Origin: Comamonas composti DSM 21721
GTDB taxonomy: Bacteria > Pseudomonadota > Gammaproteobacteria > Burkholderiales > Burkholderiaceae_C
Assembly (NCBI RefSeq): GCF_000429845.1
Contig: NZ_AUCQ01000023.1
Location: 25,044-89,043 of the forward strand
Direction: 5' to 3'
Length of the DNA: 64,000 nt
Shown: positions 8,599 through 16,310 of the stretch, one piece after another
Numbering within the stretch: position 1 is the stretch's first letter
Layout: each line of letters begins with the position of its first letter
Notes under the pieces: generated by a model
Told to the model about the DNA's origin: nothing
Seen by the model: only the letters and a program-made list of their open reading frames with translations
The model's database searches: none
Translations under genes and position numbers: made by a program

Positions 8599-9515
8599 TG
8601 CACTCCTCCTGGCTGCTTGAGGCCCTGGCCCTTGTCGCTCAGGCAGCGAGCCATGAGCCAGGCTCCTTCGGCCATGCGCGGGCCCGGTCGGATGAGCACA
8701 TCCGACTCCTCATGCTTGAAGCGGCAGATGCGCCCTGCCTTGACGGCACGCATGCTGGCCCAGCCAGGATAAGGCAGGCCCGACTGTCCCAGACTGCGCT
8801 CTCCGCCCATGATGAAGTCCGGGTTGGCGCGCACCACGTATTCGGGATTGATGCGTGGAAACGACCCCAGGTCCGCCCCAACGATATTGCCCACGCCCAG
8901 GCGCGTGAGCGTCTCGCCGATGAACGAGGTCTGGCCGGCCGCATAAGGGCCTCGGCTGGCCTCGAAGTACACCTTGCTGCCGCGCAGCCCTTGCGGAACG
9001 CTCAGGGCAGCTTTCTGAATTTCGGCCTCTATGCGGCCCCAGACGCGATCCGCGCCCTGCTCGGCTGGCAGGTCCAGCAGTTGGCCCAGGGTCTGGAGCA
9101 CGGCCCTGGCATCGGCATGGGTGCGCGGCTCCAGCGCCACGACCTTGAGGCCCAGGGCCTCCATGCGCGTCACCGCCCGGGAGGCCATGGAGACCAGCAC
9201 CACATCCGGCTTGAGCGCCACGATGGCCTCGATGTTCGGATCGAGCCCTCCACCGACCACCTTCAGGCTCTTGATGTGCTCGGGCCAGTTGGAATAGCGG
9301 TCCACACCAACCAGACGCTCGCAGGCGCCGAGTGCACACACGCTTTCGGTCAGAGACGGCAAAAGGCTCACGATGCGCTGGGGTGGACGCGGCAATTGCA
9401 CGGCCACACCGCGGCCGTCGGTGATTTGTACGGCCTGGGCCAATGTCGGACCAAGCGCCAATGCCCCGGCCAGCACCCATGCCTGGCATTTTTTAAACAG
9501 CTTCATGTGAATCAT
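8595..9515 (-). CDS. btuF: Periplasmic cobalamin-binding protein BtuF
   Basis: A 306-residue substrate-binding protein with an N-terminal signal peptide ending about GPTLAQA. The PBP domain opens with PQRIVSLLPSLTESVCALGA, typical of BtuF, followed by VGVDRYSNWP and IEAIVALKPDVVL. Two starts are possible (9515 or 9506); the second gives a more usual signal peptide. It hands cobalamin from the outer-membrane receptor BtuB to BtuCD. The upstream gap contains the 125-bp tandem repeat, which may separate this part of the operon from cobU. Confidence 0.92.
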   Translation of the reverse strand: MIHMKLFKKCQAWVLAGALALGPTLAQAVQITDGRGVAVQLPRPPQRIVSLLPSLTESVCALGACERLVGVDRYSNWPEHIKSLKVVGGGLDPNIEAIVALKPDVVLVSMASRAVTRMEALGLKVVALEPRTHADARAVLQTLGQLLDLPAEQGADRVWGRIEAEIQKAALSVPQGLRGSKVYFEASRGPYAAGQTSFIGETLTRLGVGNIVGADLGSFPRINPEYVVRANPDFIMGGERSLGQSGLPYPGWASMRAVKAGRICRFKHEESDVLIRPGPRMAEGAWLMARCLSDKGQGLKQPGGVQ

Positions 9516-9592
9516 TCATCGCAAAATTCGCGGCCCATCAAGCCGGCGGAAATCCAGCCAGAGGCCGCGAGCAGGATCGAATACCGCGTTTT

Positions 9593-9961
9593 GCGCAGCG
9601 TACAAAACCGGCGCAACCCAAGCCCAGAGACAGCCAGCAAGGGCCGCCCCGCAGCGAGGCTGTCGTCCCCTCCCGCAGAGAGAGGGGGAAGGCGCGCAAG
9701 CGACTCAAGACTTCATGGCGCAGCGCACAAAATCGGCACTGCCAAAGCACGGAGACAGCGAGCAAGGGCTGCCGCGGAGCGAGGCTGTCGTCCCCCTCCT
9801 GCAGAGAGAGGGGGAAGGCGCGCAAGCGACTCAAGACTTCATCGCGCAGCGTACAAAACCGGCACTGCCAAAGCCCAGAGACAGCGAGCAAGGGCCGCCC
9901 CGCAGCGAGGCTGTCGTCCCCTTCCCGCAGAGAGAGGGGGAAGGCGCGCAAGCGACTCAGG
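9593..9961. repeat. Three-unit 125/126-bp tandem repeat between cobU and btuF
   Basis: Units begin at 9593, 9718 and 9844 with gcgcagcg followed by taca or caca, and each contains the block gaggctgtcgtcccc and a purine-rich run ending ggcgcgcaagcgactca. The third unit is slightly shortened where cobU ends. The units are not identical (scattered substitutions, one extra base). The repeat fills the intergenic space. Purine- and pyrimidine-rich arms around gagagaggggg could form hairpins. No gene is supported here, although the minus strand is open. Confidence 0.9.
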
Positions 9962-9968
9962 GGGTGTT

Positions 9969-10574
9969 TCATTTGAGCCCCAGCGCCAGCCCCGCACACA
10001 TCAGCGTGACCGATTCACAGCGTCTGGCCACCTGCTGGTTGAGCTGGCCCAGCGCATCCACAAAGGCACGGACTTCGGAGCCCAGGGGAATCACGCCCAG
10101 ACCGATCTCGTTGCCGACCAGGATCACAGGACCCGGGGCCTGCTCAAGCGCTTCCATAAAAAGAGCACATTGCGCTTGCCAGTCCTGGGCTAGAGTGCTT
10201 TTTGATGCCAAATCATCAGCAGGCATCAGCCAATTCGTCAGCCAGAGCGTGAGGCAGTCTATGACCAGCAGCCGGTGCGGCGCGCTGTTCTGGGCAAGCA
10301 GGCCGGCCAGGTCGCGCGGCTCCTCCAGAGTCCCCATGCCGGGCACGCGCCGGGCACGATCGACCTGATGACGCTTGATGCGCGCGCGCATCTCTTCGTC
10401 CCAGGCCTGGCCGGTCGCGATGAGTTGGGCCTCGCGCCGTGGAGTGCCCTTCCCCCCCCCTGCCAGCCAGGCCTTGGCCTGCATTTCGGCGCGGCGCGAC
10501 TTGCCACTTTTTTGCCCACCCAGGATCAGTTCGCGGCGCCAGGGGCGGCCATCGATGTTCTGTTCGTTCAGCAT
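9969..10574 (-). CDS. cobU: Adenosylcobinamide kinase / guanylyltransferase CobU (CobP)
   Basis: A 201-residue bifunctional enzyme that phosphorylates adenosylcobinamide and transfers GMP to it, preparing nucleotide-loop attachment. It has the P-loop GGQKSGKS at residues 19-26, IATGQAWDEEM, the RIKRHQ motif, and VGNEIGLGVIP near the C-terminus. The ATG at 10574 is used; longer starts lie within the upstream cobB. A short stretch around KSTLAQDWQAQC is encoded by DNA that resembles a dispersed palindromic element (10158-10203), possibly an in-frame insertion. It lies 13 bases after cobB. Confidence 0.9.
   Translation of the reverse strand: MLNEQNIDGRPWRRELILGGQKSGKSRRAEMQAKAWLAGGGKGTPRREAQLIATGQAWDEEMRARIKRHQVDRARRVPGMGTLEEPRDLAGLLAQNSAPHRLLVIDCLTLWLTNWLMPADDLASKSTLAQDWQAQCALFMEALEQAPGPVILVGNEIGLGVIPLGSEVRAFVDALGQLNQQVARRCESVTLMCAGLALGLK
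10158..10203. repeat. Palindromic element inside cobU, related to 50091-50139
   Basis: The 46-bp stretch has complementary ends (aaaaagagcac and gtgcttttt). Read on the minus strand it resembles the intergenic element at 50091-50139, sharing ctggca, gcgcaa and a final gct plus T run in the same order. It is in frame in cobU. That both descend from one repeat family is inferred. Confidence 0.5.
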
Positions 10575-10587
10575 GAATTGCTCGCTC

Positions 10588-11961
10588 TCAGTGCGCGCCC
10601 AGCAGGCCCGCCACGGCGCGTGGCTGCGAGGCAAACCAGGCATGAAAAAAGCTCGCATGCACGCTGCCCAGCCGGTAGAGCGCCTCGCCGCGCCCGGGTT
10701 GGGGCTGCTGCCCGGGACGGCTGCTGCGTCCGACCTCGGCCAACGTGGTCTCCATGCGGCTGTAGTGAAAGGTGTGGCCGCGCAGAACGCCCCAGGGTGT
10801 CTCAAGCTGCTGCATGCCAAGGCCTGCAAGCTTTGCCTGCATCAGGGCCTGCGCCGGCAGCAGCCCCCAGAGCTGAGCCGTGCGGCCCTCGGCATCGGTC
10901 AGGGTCTCGCACAGCGAGAGCATGCCGCCGCACTCGGCCCACACAGGCTTGCCAGCCGCCACGTGGCGCTCCAGATCCTCGCGCAGCACGGTATTGGCGG
11001 CCAGGGTTGTCACATGGAGCTCGGGATAGCCGCCGGGCAGCCACAGCGCATCGCATGCTGGCAGGCCCTGCCCTGCCAGCGGCGAGAAAAAGGCCAGCTC
11101 GGCCCCCATGGCGCGCAGGCAGTCGAGATTGGCCTCATAGATGAATCCAAAGGCCGCATCACGTGCAATCGCGATGCGTCGCCCGGCCAGCCAGGGCTGG
11201 ATTTCAGGTATCTCGGTGCTGCCTTTCGCATCGCTGCCTGGCGCAAGGAAATCCACACACCAGTCCTGCCAGCTCGCCTCACCTTGCGGGGCCAGCCAGG
11301 GCCTTTGGCCCAAAGGCGTGGCCTGCAGCGCATCGGCAGCCGCATCCAGACGCTGCAGACCGTCATCAATCTCCCGCGCTGCCACCAGGCCCAGATGACG
11401 CTCGGGCAGCAGCGACTGCTTGCCCCGACCGACCCGCACAAGCGCGCCCTGCCACAGGCTCTGATCACGCAGACCGCTCATCAGCAGATCCGCATGGTGG
11501 CTGCTGGCCACGCGGTTGGCCAGCAGGCCTGCCCAGCGCAGCCCCGGGCGATAGTGCTGCAGCCCATAGGCCAGGGCACCAAAAGTGCCGGCCATGGCTG
11601 CCGCATCAAGAACCGCCAGCACATGCAGGCCCAGGAGTTCGGCCAGGTCGGCCGCGCTGGGATTGCCGTCGAACATGCCCATCACGCCTTCAATCAGGAT
11701 GAGGTCCGCCTCGCGGGCCGCAGCATGCAAACGCGCGCGCGCATCCGTCTCGCCCGTCATCCACAGGTCGATGTTGTGCACGGGTGTGCCGCAAGCCAGT
11801 TCATGCCAGTGAGGGTCAAGAAAATCCGGCCCGCACTTGAACACGCGCACGCGCCGGCCCTGGCGAGCATGCAGCCGTGCGAGGGCCGCCGTGAGTGTGG
11901 TCTTGCCCTGGCCCGAGGCCGAGGAGGTGATGAGCAGCGCAGGACAGCGAGCCAGATGCAT
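10588..11961 (-). CDS. cobB: Cobyrinic acid a,c-diamide synthase (CobB/CbiA)
   Basis: A 457-residue glutamine-dependent amidotransferase that amidates the a and c carboxylates of (hydrogeno)cobyrinic acid. The N-terminal ATP-binding domain carries SASGQGKTTL, VFKCGPDFLDP and EGVMGMFDG. The C-terminal class I glutaminase-like domain has LPGGYPELH and the nucleophile region WAECGGM. A final FHYSR motif is typical of the family. Length is standard. It lies between btuB (128 bases upstream) and cobU. Its presence without corrin-ring genes in view suggests that cobyrinic-acid-level precursors are used, or that the ring genes are elsewhere. Confidence 0.93.
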   Translation of the reverse strand: MHLARCPALLITSSASGQGKTTLTAALARLHARQGRRVRVFKCGPDFLDPHWHELACGTPVHNIDLWMTGETDARARLHAAAREADLILIEGVMGMFDGNPSAADLAELLGLHVLAVLDAAAMAGTFGALAYGLQHYRPGLRWAGLLANRVASSHHADLLMSGLRDQSLWQGALVRVGRGKQSLLPERHLGLVAAREIDDGLQRLDAAADALQATPLGQRPWLAPQGEASWQDWCVDFLAPGSDAKGSTEIPEIQPWLAGRRIAIARDAAFGFIYEANLDCLRAMGAELAFFSPLAGQGLPACDALWLPGGYPELHVTTLAANTVLREDLERHVAAGKPVWAECGGMLSLCETLTDAEGRTAQLWGLLPAQALMQAKLAGLGMQQLETPWGVLRGHTFHYSRMETTLAEVGRSSRPGQQPQPGRGEALYRLGSVHASFFHAWFASQPRAVAGLLGAH

Positions 11962-12089
11962 AACAAAAATCCCAGAGGGCCTCGATTATTCGTGGTGCTG
12001 CGCTTCACGAGCAGCAGCAGAAAAAAGGGGGAGCCCAGGCCGAGGCCGTGGCTCCGTCACACGAGAGCGCGGCGCAACAACACAAGCGC

Positions 12090-13919
12090 TCAGTGGGCGC
12101 TCCATTTCAGGCCCACATAAACCACACGTCCGGCCGTGGCGTAGTCTCTGGCGAGCGTGTAATCCTTGTCCAGCAGATTGTCCACGCGCGCGATCAGACT
12201 GAGACCGCGACTCAAGGTGCGCGAGGCCGAAAGATTGAACAAGGTATAGCCGCCCAGCCGGTACTGGTTGTCCACCTTGTCGTAGCGGCCCGAGGCGGTC
12301 TGCATCTCGCCCGTCCACTGCCAGCCGCCCCACCCGCCCTCGGCACTCAGGTTCGCAAAGCGTTTGGAACGGCGCGCCAGCAGCTTGCCCGTTTCCTCGT
12401 TGCGCGGATTCTGGAAGTCCAGCGACGCATTCCAGCGCAGGCCTGCGAAGCGCGTGCTGCCAGCCAGGGTCAGGCCTTCGAGCCTGGCACTGGAGACGCT
12501 GGAATAGTGCTTGCTTGCCGAGTCGTATTCGATGAGGTTGCTCAGATTGTTGCGATAGGCCACGGCCGAGAAGCTGTTTCCGCCCTGACTCCAGCGCAGG
12601 CCCAGTTCGAAGTTGCGGCCCTGCTCGGGCTGCAGATCGGGCGAGCCATAGGTCTTGTGAAAGCGCTGGTACAGCGTGGGCGCACGAAACGAGTTCGCAG
12701 CCGAGGCTGTGGCCTTCCAGCCCGGGGCAAATGCGTAGCCATAAGCCGCGCTGCCGGTGTTCTTGCCGCCGAACTCGCTGTCGTCATCATGACGGGCATT
12801 GAGCTGCAGCGTATGAGCTGCGCACACATAGCCCCAGCCCAGGGCCAGAGCATTTTGCGAGCGCGTGCGCCGCATCTGGTCCAGATCACGGTTGTCCAGT
12901 CTGTCCTCGCGGCGCTCCAGATTGGCGGTCAAGGTATGCGCGCCCTGAACCCATTGGTTTTGCAGCAGATAGCTGCGCACCTGGGTTTCCGTGAGACTGG
13001 AGTTCTTGGGCAGGGTCACGGTTTCGTAGCGGTTGTCCGCCTGGCTCAGGCTCAGGCGCGTGCTGTAGCTCGCACTCCACTGGGCCGCCCATTGCAGGCC
13101 CATGCTTTGCAGCCGGCGCTTGCTGCGGTCGTCGAGCTGGCTTGTGTCGTAGCCGCTGTTGGACTGGCTGCTCAGTGCCGTGGCCTCGAGCCGGTGATCG
13201 CGGCTCATTTGCAGCCCCAGCTTGGCGTTGGCCGCATGCAGGCGATAGTCGTCATCGTCGGGATTGGCACCGGCCGAGGTCTTGGAGTTGAAGCCATCAG
13301 TGCGCTCTGTCTGCAGGCCCAGTGCATAGTCCCAGGCGCCTTGCGCGCCCGACAATCCGGCTTCGGCCCTGAGCGTGCCGCGGTTTCCAAGACCCAGCCC
13401 CAGGCTGGGGTGAAAGCCTGTTTCACCCTTTTTGGTGAAGATCTGGATCACGCCACCCATGGCGTCCGAGCCATAGACCGCCGCCGCCGGTCCGCGCAAC
13501 ACTTCAATGCGCTCTATGAGCGGCAGGGGAATCGTCTGCCAGTCCATGCCGCCGCTGCCCGACTGCGAGTCCACGCGCACCCCGTCCACAAAGACCGCCG
13601 TGTGCTGGGTGTTCGCGCCCCGCAGAAAAATGCTGGTGCTCGAGCCCATGCCACCCGTGCGCACAATCTGCACTCCGCCCTGCCTTGCAAGCACCGAAGC
13701 CAGATCGTTGAAGCCGCCACGCTCTATGGCTTCTTTGTCGATGACGGAGACATCGGCCAGCAGGTCGGGCAGCGGCTGGGCGACACGTGTGGCCGTGACC
13801 ACGGTTTCCGAGAGATGCGCCTGGGAACTGGAGGAGTGGTCCTGCGCCAGGGCCGGGCCGGTCGCCGCGCACAGTATCAGCAGGGCGCTGAAAGGCGTGT
13901 CTTTTTCAAACAAACTCAT
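12090..13919 (-). CDS. btuB: TonB-dependent vitamin B12 outer-membrane receptor BtuB
   Basis: A 609-residue TonB-dependent receptor. From the start at 13919 (MSLFEKD) it has a signal peptide ending about GPALAQ, a TonB box-like SETVVTATR, a plug domain (SIFLRGANTQHTAVFVDGVRV, RIEVLRGPAAAVYGSDAMGGVI), an acidic calcium-loop-like NPDDDDY, and a beta barrel ending with the expected C-terminal aromatic-rich strand (YVGLKWSAH). A frame extension to 13991 runs back toward the riboswitch and is not used. It lies about 90 bases downstream of a B12 riboswitch, so its expression should fall when cobalamin is plentiful. Confidence 0.95.
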   Translation of the reverse strand: MSLFEKDTPFSALLILCAATGPALAQDHSSSSQAHLSETVVTATRVAQPLPDLLADVSVIDKEAIERGGFNDLASVLARQGGVQIVRTGGMGSSTSIFLRGANTQHTAVFVDGVRVDSQSGSGGMDWQTIPLPLIERIEVLRGPAAAVYGSDAMGGVIQIFTKKGETGFHPSLGLGLGNRGTLRAEAGLSGAQGAWDYALGLQTERTDGFNSKTSAGANPDDDDYRLHAANAKLGLQMSRDHRLEATALSSQSNSGYDTSQLDDRSKRRLQSMGLQWAAQWSASYSTRLSLSQADNRYETVTLPKNSSLTETQVRSYLLQNQWVQGAHTLTANLERREDRLDNRDLDQMRRTRSQNALALGWGYVCAAHTLQLNARHDDDSEFGGKNTGSAAYGYAFAPGWKATASAANSFRAPTLYQRFHKTYGSPDLQPEQGRNFELGLRWSQGGNSFSAVAYRNNLSNLIEYDSASKHYSSVSSARLEGLTLAGSTRFAGLRWNASLDFQNPRNEETGKLLARRSKRFANLSAEGGWGGWQWTGEMQTASGRYDKVDNQYRLGGYTLFNLSASRTLSRGLSLIARVDNLLDKDYTLARDYATAGRVVYVGLKWSAH

Positions 13920-14009
13920 GAGGAAGAGAAAACGAGCGCGCCCTGACCAGCCTCCCCGCCGATCGTGGGCATTCACAGCACCGCAGCGCATGCATGCGCC
14001 TGGGCACCC

Positions 14010-14233
14010 CTGTGTTGGCCGGTATCCGGGCTAGGCGATGACCTCATCCCAGCCTTCCCGGCGCAGCAAAGCGCCAGTGACCTGTCATGGGCTGAGGCGG
14101 AGGCTCGCTATGGCTGCGTCATCCGCTCGCTGACCGTTGCGGGGGCAGCGCAGGCGCGGCAGCCGCTGCACGGCCCTGCCTTCCTGCTTCCCGTTGAACT
14201 GGGCCGCCTGAACGGCGGCGCCGAGCACCAACG
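14010..14233 (-). promoter_or_regulatory. Cobalamin riboswitch upstream of btuB
   Basis: Read leftward, the region carries the conserved order of the B12 riboswitch: an initial GGTGCTCGGC helix strand, ACGGGAAGCAGG, GCTGCCCCCGCAACGGTCAGCG, GTCACTGGCG, CCGGGAAGGC, and finally the B12 box AGCCCGGATACCGGCC at about 14017-14033. It ends about 90 bases before the btuB ATG. By analogy it binds adenosylcobalamin and blocks translation or transcription of the btuB-cob-btuFCD genes. End points are approximate. Confidence 0.93.
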
Positions 14234-14239
14234 CGGCGC

Positions 14240-14245
14240 ATTGTA
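14240..14245 (-). promoter_or_regulatory. Probable -10 box for the riboswitch transcript
   Basis: TACAAT on the minus strand lies a few bases upstream of the first conserved riboswitch helix, at the right distance for a start near 14233. The -35 is weak (CTGTCA-like), so only the -10 is called. Confidence 0.45.
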
Positions 14246-14588
14246 TCGGGGTCGGACATGACAGGAGCGCGGACGGCTTTCCCAGGCATGGTCGCGGCAA
14301 GAAACGGTGCCGTGCCACCGATCAGAGGCACTGGATACACGCCCGAAACCTGCAAAGCGCCCCCTGCCAGGACTGGCTGAGGATTTCGATAATCCCAGCG
14401 CCTATCATGGCAAATGTTTTTTAAGCAAAATAGGCAGCCAGCGCATATGGGATGAGCGCTGAGCGCTACGATTTTAGAAAAACCGCCGTCCTGTCCTCGA
14501 ATACCCGAGCACCATGCTGCTGCCTTGCCCGGCATGTGCTCATGCTTACAAGCTATTGCCCCGATACTACAAGGCCGCAAGCCCTACA
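14246..14588. other. Intergenic region between the btuB leader and zapB-like gene
   Basis: About 340 bases between divergent transcription units. It must hold the -35 of the riboswitch promoter and the promoter for the zap genes. No convincing gene, repeat or terminator was seen. Confidence 0.5.
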
Positions 14589-14807
14589 ATGCCAGAGTCT
14601 ATGATCCCCCAGTCTTCCCTAGACCTCATCGCAGAGCGCGTGGAGCTGCTACTGGTTCGTCATGAGGAGTTGCTGCGCACCAATGCCTTGCTTGAAGAGC
14701 AGGTCGCAGCCCTGACCCAGGAGCGTGATTCGCTGCGCTCGCGACTCAATGCCGCCCGGGCTCGCGTAGATGCGCTCATCGAGCGCTTGCCATCCAACCA
14801 GGTGTGA
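14589..14807 (+). CDS. Small coiled-coil protein, ZapB-like / TIGR02449 family
   Basis: A 72-residue, almost entirely helical protein with heptad character (LDLIAERVELLLVRHEELLRTNALLEEQVAALTQERDSL). Such proteins lie directly before zapA in many beta- and gamma-proteobacteria and are thought to act with ZapA at the division ring, similar to ZapB. The ATG at 14589 begins MPESM; an upstream frame extension to 14514 has no coiled-coil content and is not used. It is seven bases ahead of zapA and surely cotranscribed. Confidence 0.8.
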   Translation: MPESMIPQSSLDLIAERVELLLVRHEELLRTNALLEEQVAALTQERDSLRSRLNAARARVDALIERLPSNQV

Positions 14808-14814
14808 GCCACGC

Positions 14815-15210
14815 ATGTCCATGAAGCAGATCGAAGTACAAATACTGCAGCAAAGCTATGTGCTGACCTGTCCCGATGGTCAGCAGGAGCGCCTGCTCGA
14901 AGCCGTGCGCCGGGTGGACATGGCCATGACCCGCATACGCGATGGCGGCAAGATGCGCTCGCGCGAACGCGTGGCCGTTCTGGCCGCGCTGAACATGGCC
15001 TTCGACCTGCTGGATCGTGACGAGCAACAGGCCCAGCTTGCCATGGCCCAGGCCGAGATGCAGACCGTGGCTGCAGAGAGCACGCTTCAGGCGACGATTC
15101 TTCAGCCTTCGCCTGAAGAAGTGGCCGAGCAGCAGCGCCAGCAGCAACTGGCCGAGCAATTGGTGCTGCGCCTGGATCAGGCTCTGAGCAGCGATAACCG
15201 GCTGATTTGA
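14815..15210 (+). CDS. zapA: Cell division protein ZapA
   Basis: A 131-residue protein that bundles FtsZ filaments at mid-cell. The N-terminal domain (KQIEVQILQQSYVLTCPDGQ, then RLLEAVRRVDMAMTRIRDGGKMRSRERVAVLAALN) is the conserved FtsZ-binding domain. The C-terminal half is a glutamine-rich coiled coil ending LVLRLDQAL. The start at 14815 follows the zapB-like stop closely. Its 3' neighbour is 6S RNA, which is the usual arrangement in proteobacteria. Confidence 0.92.
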   Translation: MSMKQIEVQILQQSYVLTCPDGQQERLLEAVRRVDMAMTRIRDGGKMRSRERVAVLAALNMAFDLLDRDEQQAQLAMAQAEMQTVAAESTLQATILQPSPEEVAEQQRQQQLAEQLVLRLDQALSSDNRLI

Positions 15211-15256
15211 GCCTCGAAATACTCGCACTTTCGACATTGGAATACCGCATTCGTCT

Positions 15257-15262
15257 TAGAAT
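15257..15262 (+). promoter_or_regulatory. Probable -10 box of 6S RNA
   Basis: TAGAAT ends seven bases before the proposed first base of 6S RNA at 15269. A -35-like TCGACA lies upstream, but with a spacer of 20, longer than usual. Confidence 0.45.
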
Positions 15263-15268
15263 GAAGTC

Positions 15269-15440
15269 GTCTGCAAGACCGCCGGGCTTTATAGTTCCTT
15301 GAACCAATGCTCATATGAGCCCGGGCTTGGTACATTGCCCTGCAAGCGTGATCGTCTCGCGTCAGACGAACCCAAGACTTGGCTGCCCTCGCCCACCTGA
15401 ACCCCCGGTTCAGGATGACGGTCCGGTGGTTTTTGCAGAC
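15269..15440 (+). ncRNA. ssrS: 6S RNA (SsrS)
   Basis: A 172-base RNA between zapA and a TauE/SafE gene. Its ends form the closing stem: gtctgcaa at 15269 pairs with ttgcagac ending at 15440, and agaccgccgggc pairs partly with gtccggtggt. The 3' half holds cctgaacccccggttcagga, a hairpin typical of beta-proteobacterial 6S RNA. The molecule mimics an open promoter and binds sigma-70 RNA polymerase. The 5' and 3' ends are inferred from pairing. Confidence 0.9.
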
Positions 15441-15450
15441 ACCTCTATCG

Positions 15451-15480
15451 ACCCGGCGCCCCACGGCTGCCGGGTTTTTC
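15451..15480 (+). terminator. Rho-independent terminator after 6S RNA
   Basis: ACCCGGC (15451-15457) pairs with GCCGGGT (15469-15475) and is followed by a T run. It lies about ten bases past the 6S RNA. Confidence 0.85.
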
Positions 15481-15500
15481 TTTGCCCGCCCCTACCTCTT

Positions 15501-16310
15501 ATGCTTTATCTGGAATTGGCCTTGCTGGGACTTTGCTCTGGTTTCTTGGCCGGCCTGCTCGGTGTGGGCGGCGGCATGATGCTGGTGCCATTTCTGACCT
15601 ATTTTCTGAGCCAGCAAGGGCTGGGGCCAGACCTGGCCGTGAAGATGGCCATTGCCACGGCCATGGCGACCATCGTCTTCACATCGGTCTCGAGCTTACG
15701 CGCCCACCATGGCCGTGGTGCCGTGCGCTGGGACATCGTGCGCAGCCTGGCCCCGGGGATACTCACGGGCGGACTGCTGGCCAGCCTGGGAGTCTTTACC
15801 TTGCTGCGCGGCAAGTATCTGGCCCTGTTCTTCGGGCTTTTCATAGGCTTTACCGCCTTGCGCATGCTGAGCGGCAGCAGCCAGCCCAAGGCCAGCCGGG
15901 AGCTGCCAGGGCCGCTGGGCCTATACGGAGCTGGCACAGGCCTGGGCTTCATCGCCGGGCTGGTGGGCGCAGGCGGCGCCTTCATCAGCGTGCCCTTCAT
16001 GACGCGCAGCTCCGTGCCTCTTCACCAGGCCATAGGCACGAGCGCGGCCCTGGGTTTTCCGATTGCCCTGGTGAATACGCTGGGCCTGATTTTCTCGGGC
16101 GCAGGCACCATCGGCAGGCCTGCATACTCCCTGGGCTATCTGTGGCTGCCCGCATTGCTGGGTCTGGCCTGCTGCAGCGTGCTCACCGCCCCCATGGGCG
16201 CAAAGCTTGCCCACAAACTGCCCATACAAAAGCTCAAGCGCATTTTTGCGAGCCTGCTGCTCAGCCTGGCCTGCTACATGCTCTGGAAGGGCTTGGTTTC
16301 CGAAGGCTGA
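15501..16310 (+). CDS. TauE/SafE-family sulfite/anion permease
   Basis: A 269-residue membrane protein with about eight hydrophobic segments. It shows the family's internal repeat: an N-terminal glycine-rich LAGLLGVGGGMMLVP and a second copy GFIAGLVGAGGAFISVP near residues 150-165. These proteins export sulfite, sulfoacetate or other small anions; the substrate is unknown here. The ATG at 15501 follows the 6S terminator; frame extension upstream runs into the 6S RNA gene and is rejected. The 3' end overlaps the convergent PAS-GGDEF-EAL gene by 37 bases. Confidence 0.88.
   Translation: MLYLELALLGLCSGFLAGLLGVGGGMMLVPFLTYFLSQQGLGPDLAVKMAIATAMATIVFTSVSSLRAHHGRGAVRWDIVRSLAPGILTGGLLASLGVFTLLRGKYLALFFGLFIGFTALRMLSGSSQPKASRELPGPLGLYGAGTGLGFIAGLVGAGGAFISVPFMTRSSVPLHQAIGTSAALGFPIALVNTLGLIFSGAGTIGRPAYSLGYLWLPALLGLACCSVLTAPMGAKLAHKLPIQKLKRIFASLLLSLACYMLWKGLVSEG

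Noticed and set aside
9593..9961. CRISPR array
   Set aside because: Units are 125 bases, contiguous and similar along their full length, with no unique spacers.
9538..9999. 153-codon minus-strand frame over the tandem repeat
   Set aside because: The frame is a by-product of the repeat; unit lengths of 125 and 126 bases do not preserve one frame and no family is matched.
12048..13946. 632-codon open frame on the plus strand opposite btuB
   Set aside because: Antisense shadow caused by GC-rich codon bias; no domain or signal, while the minus strand is a clear TonB-dependent receptor.
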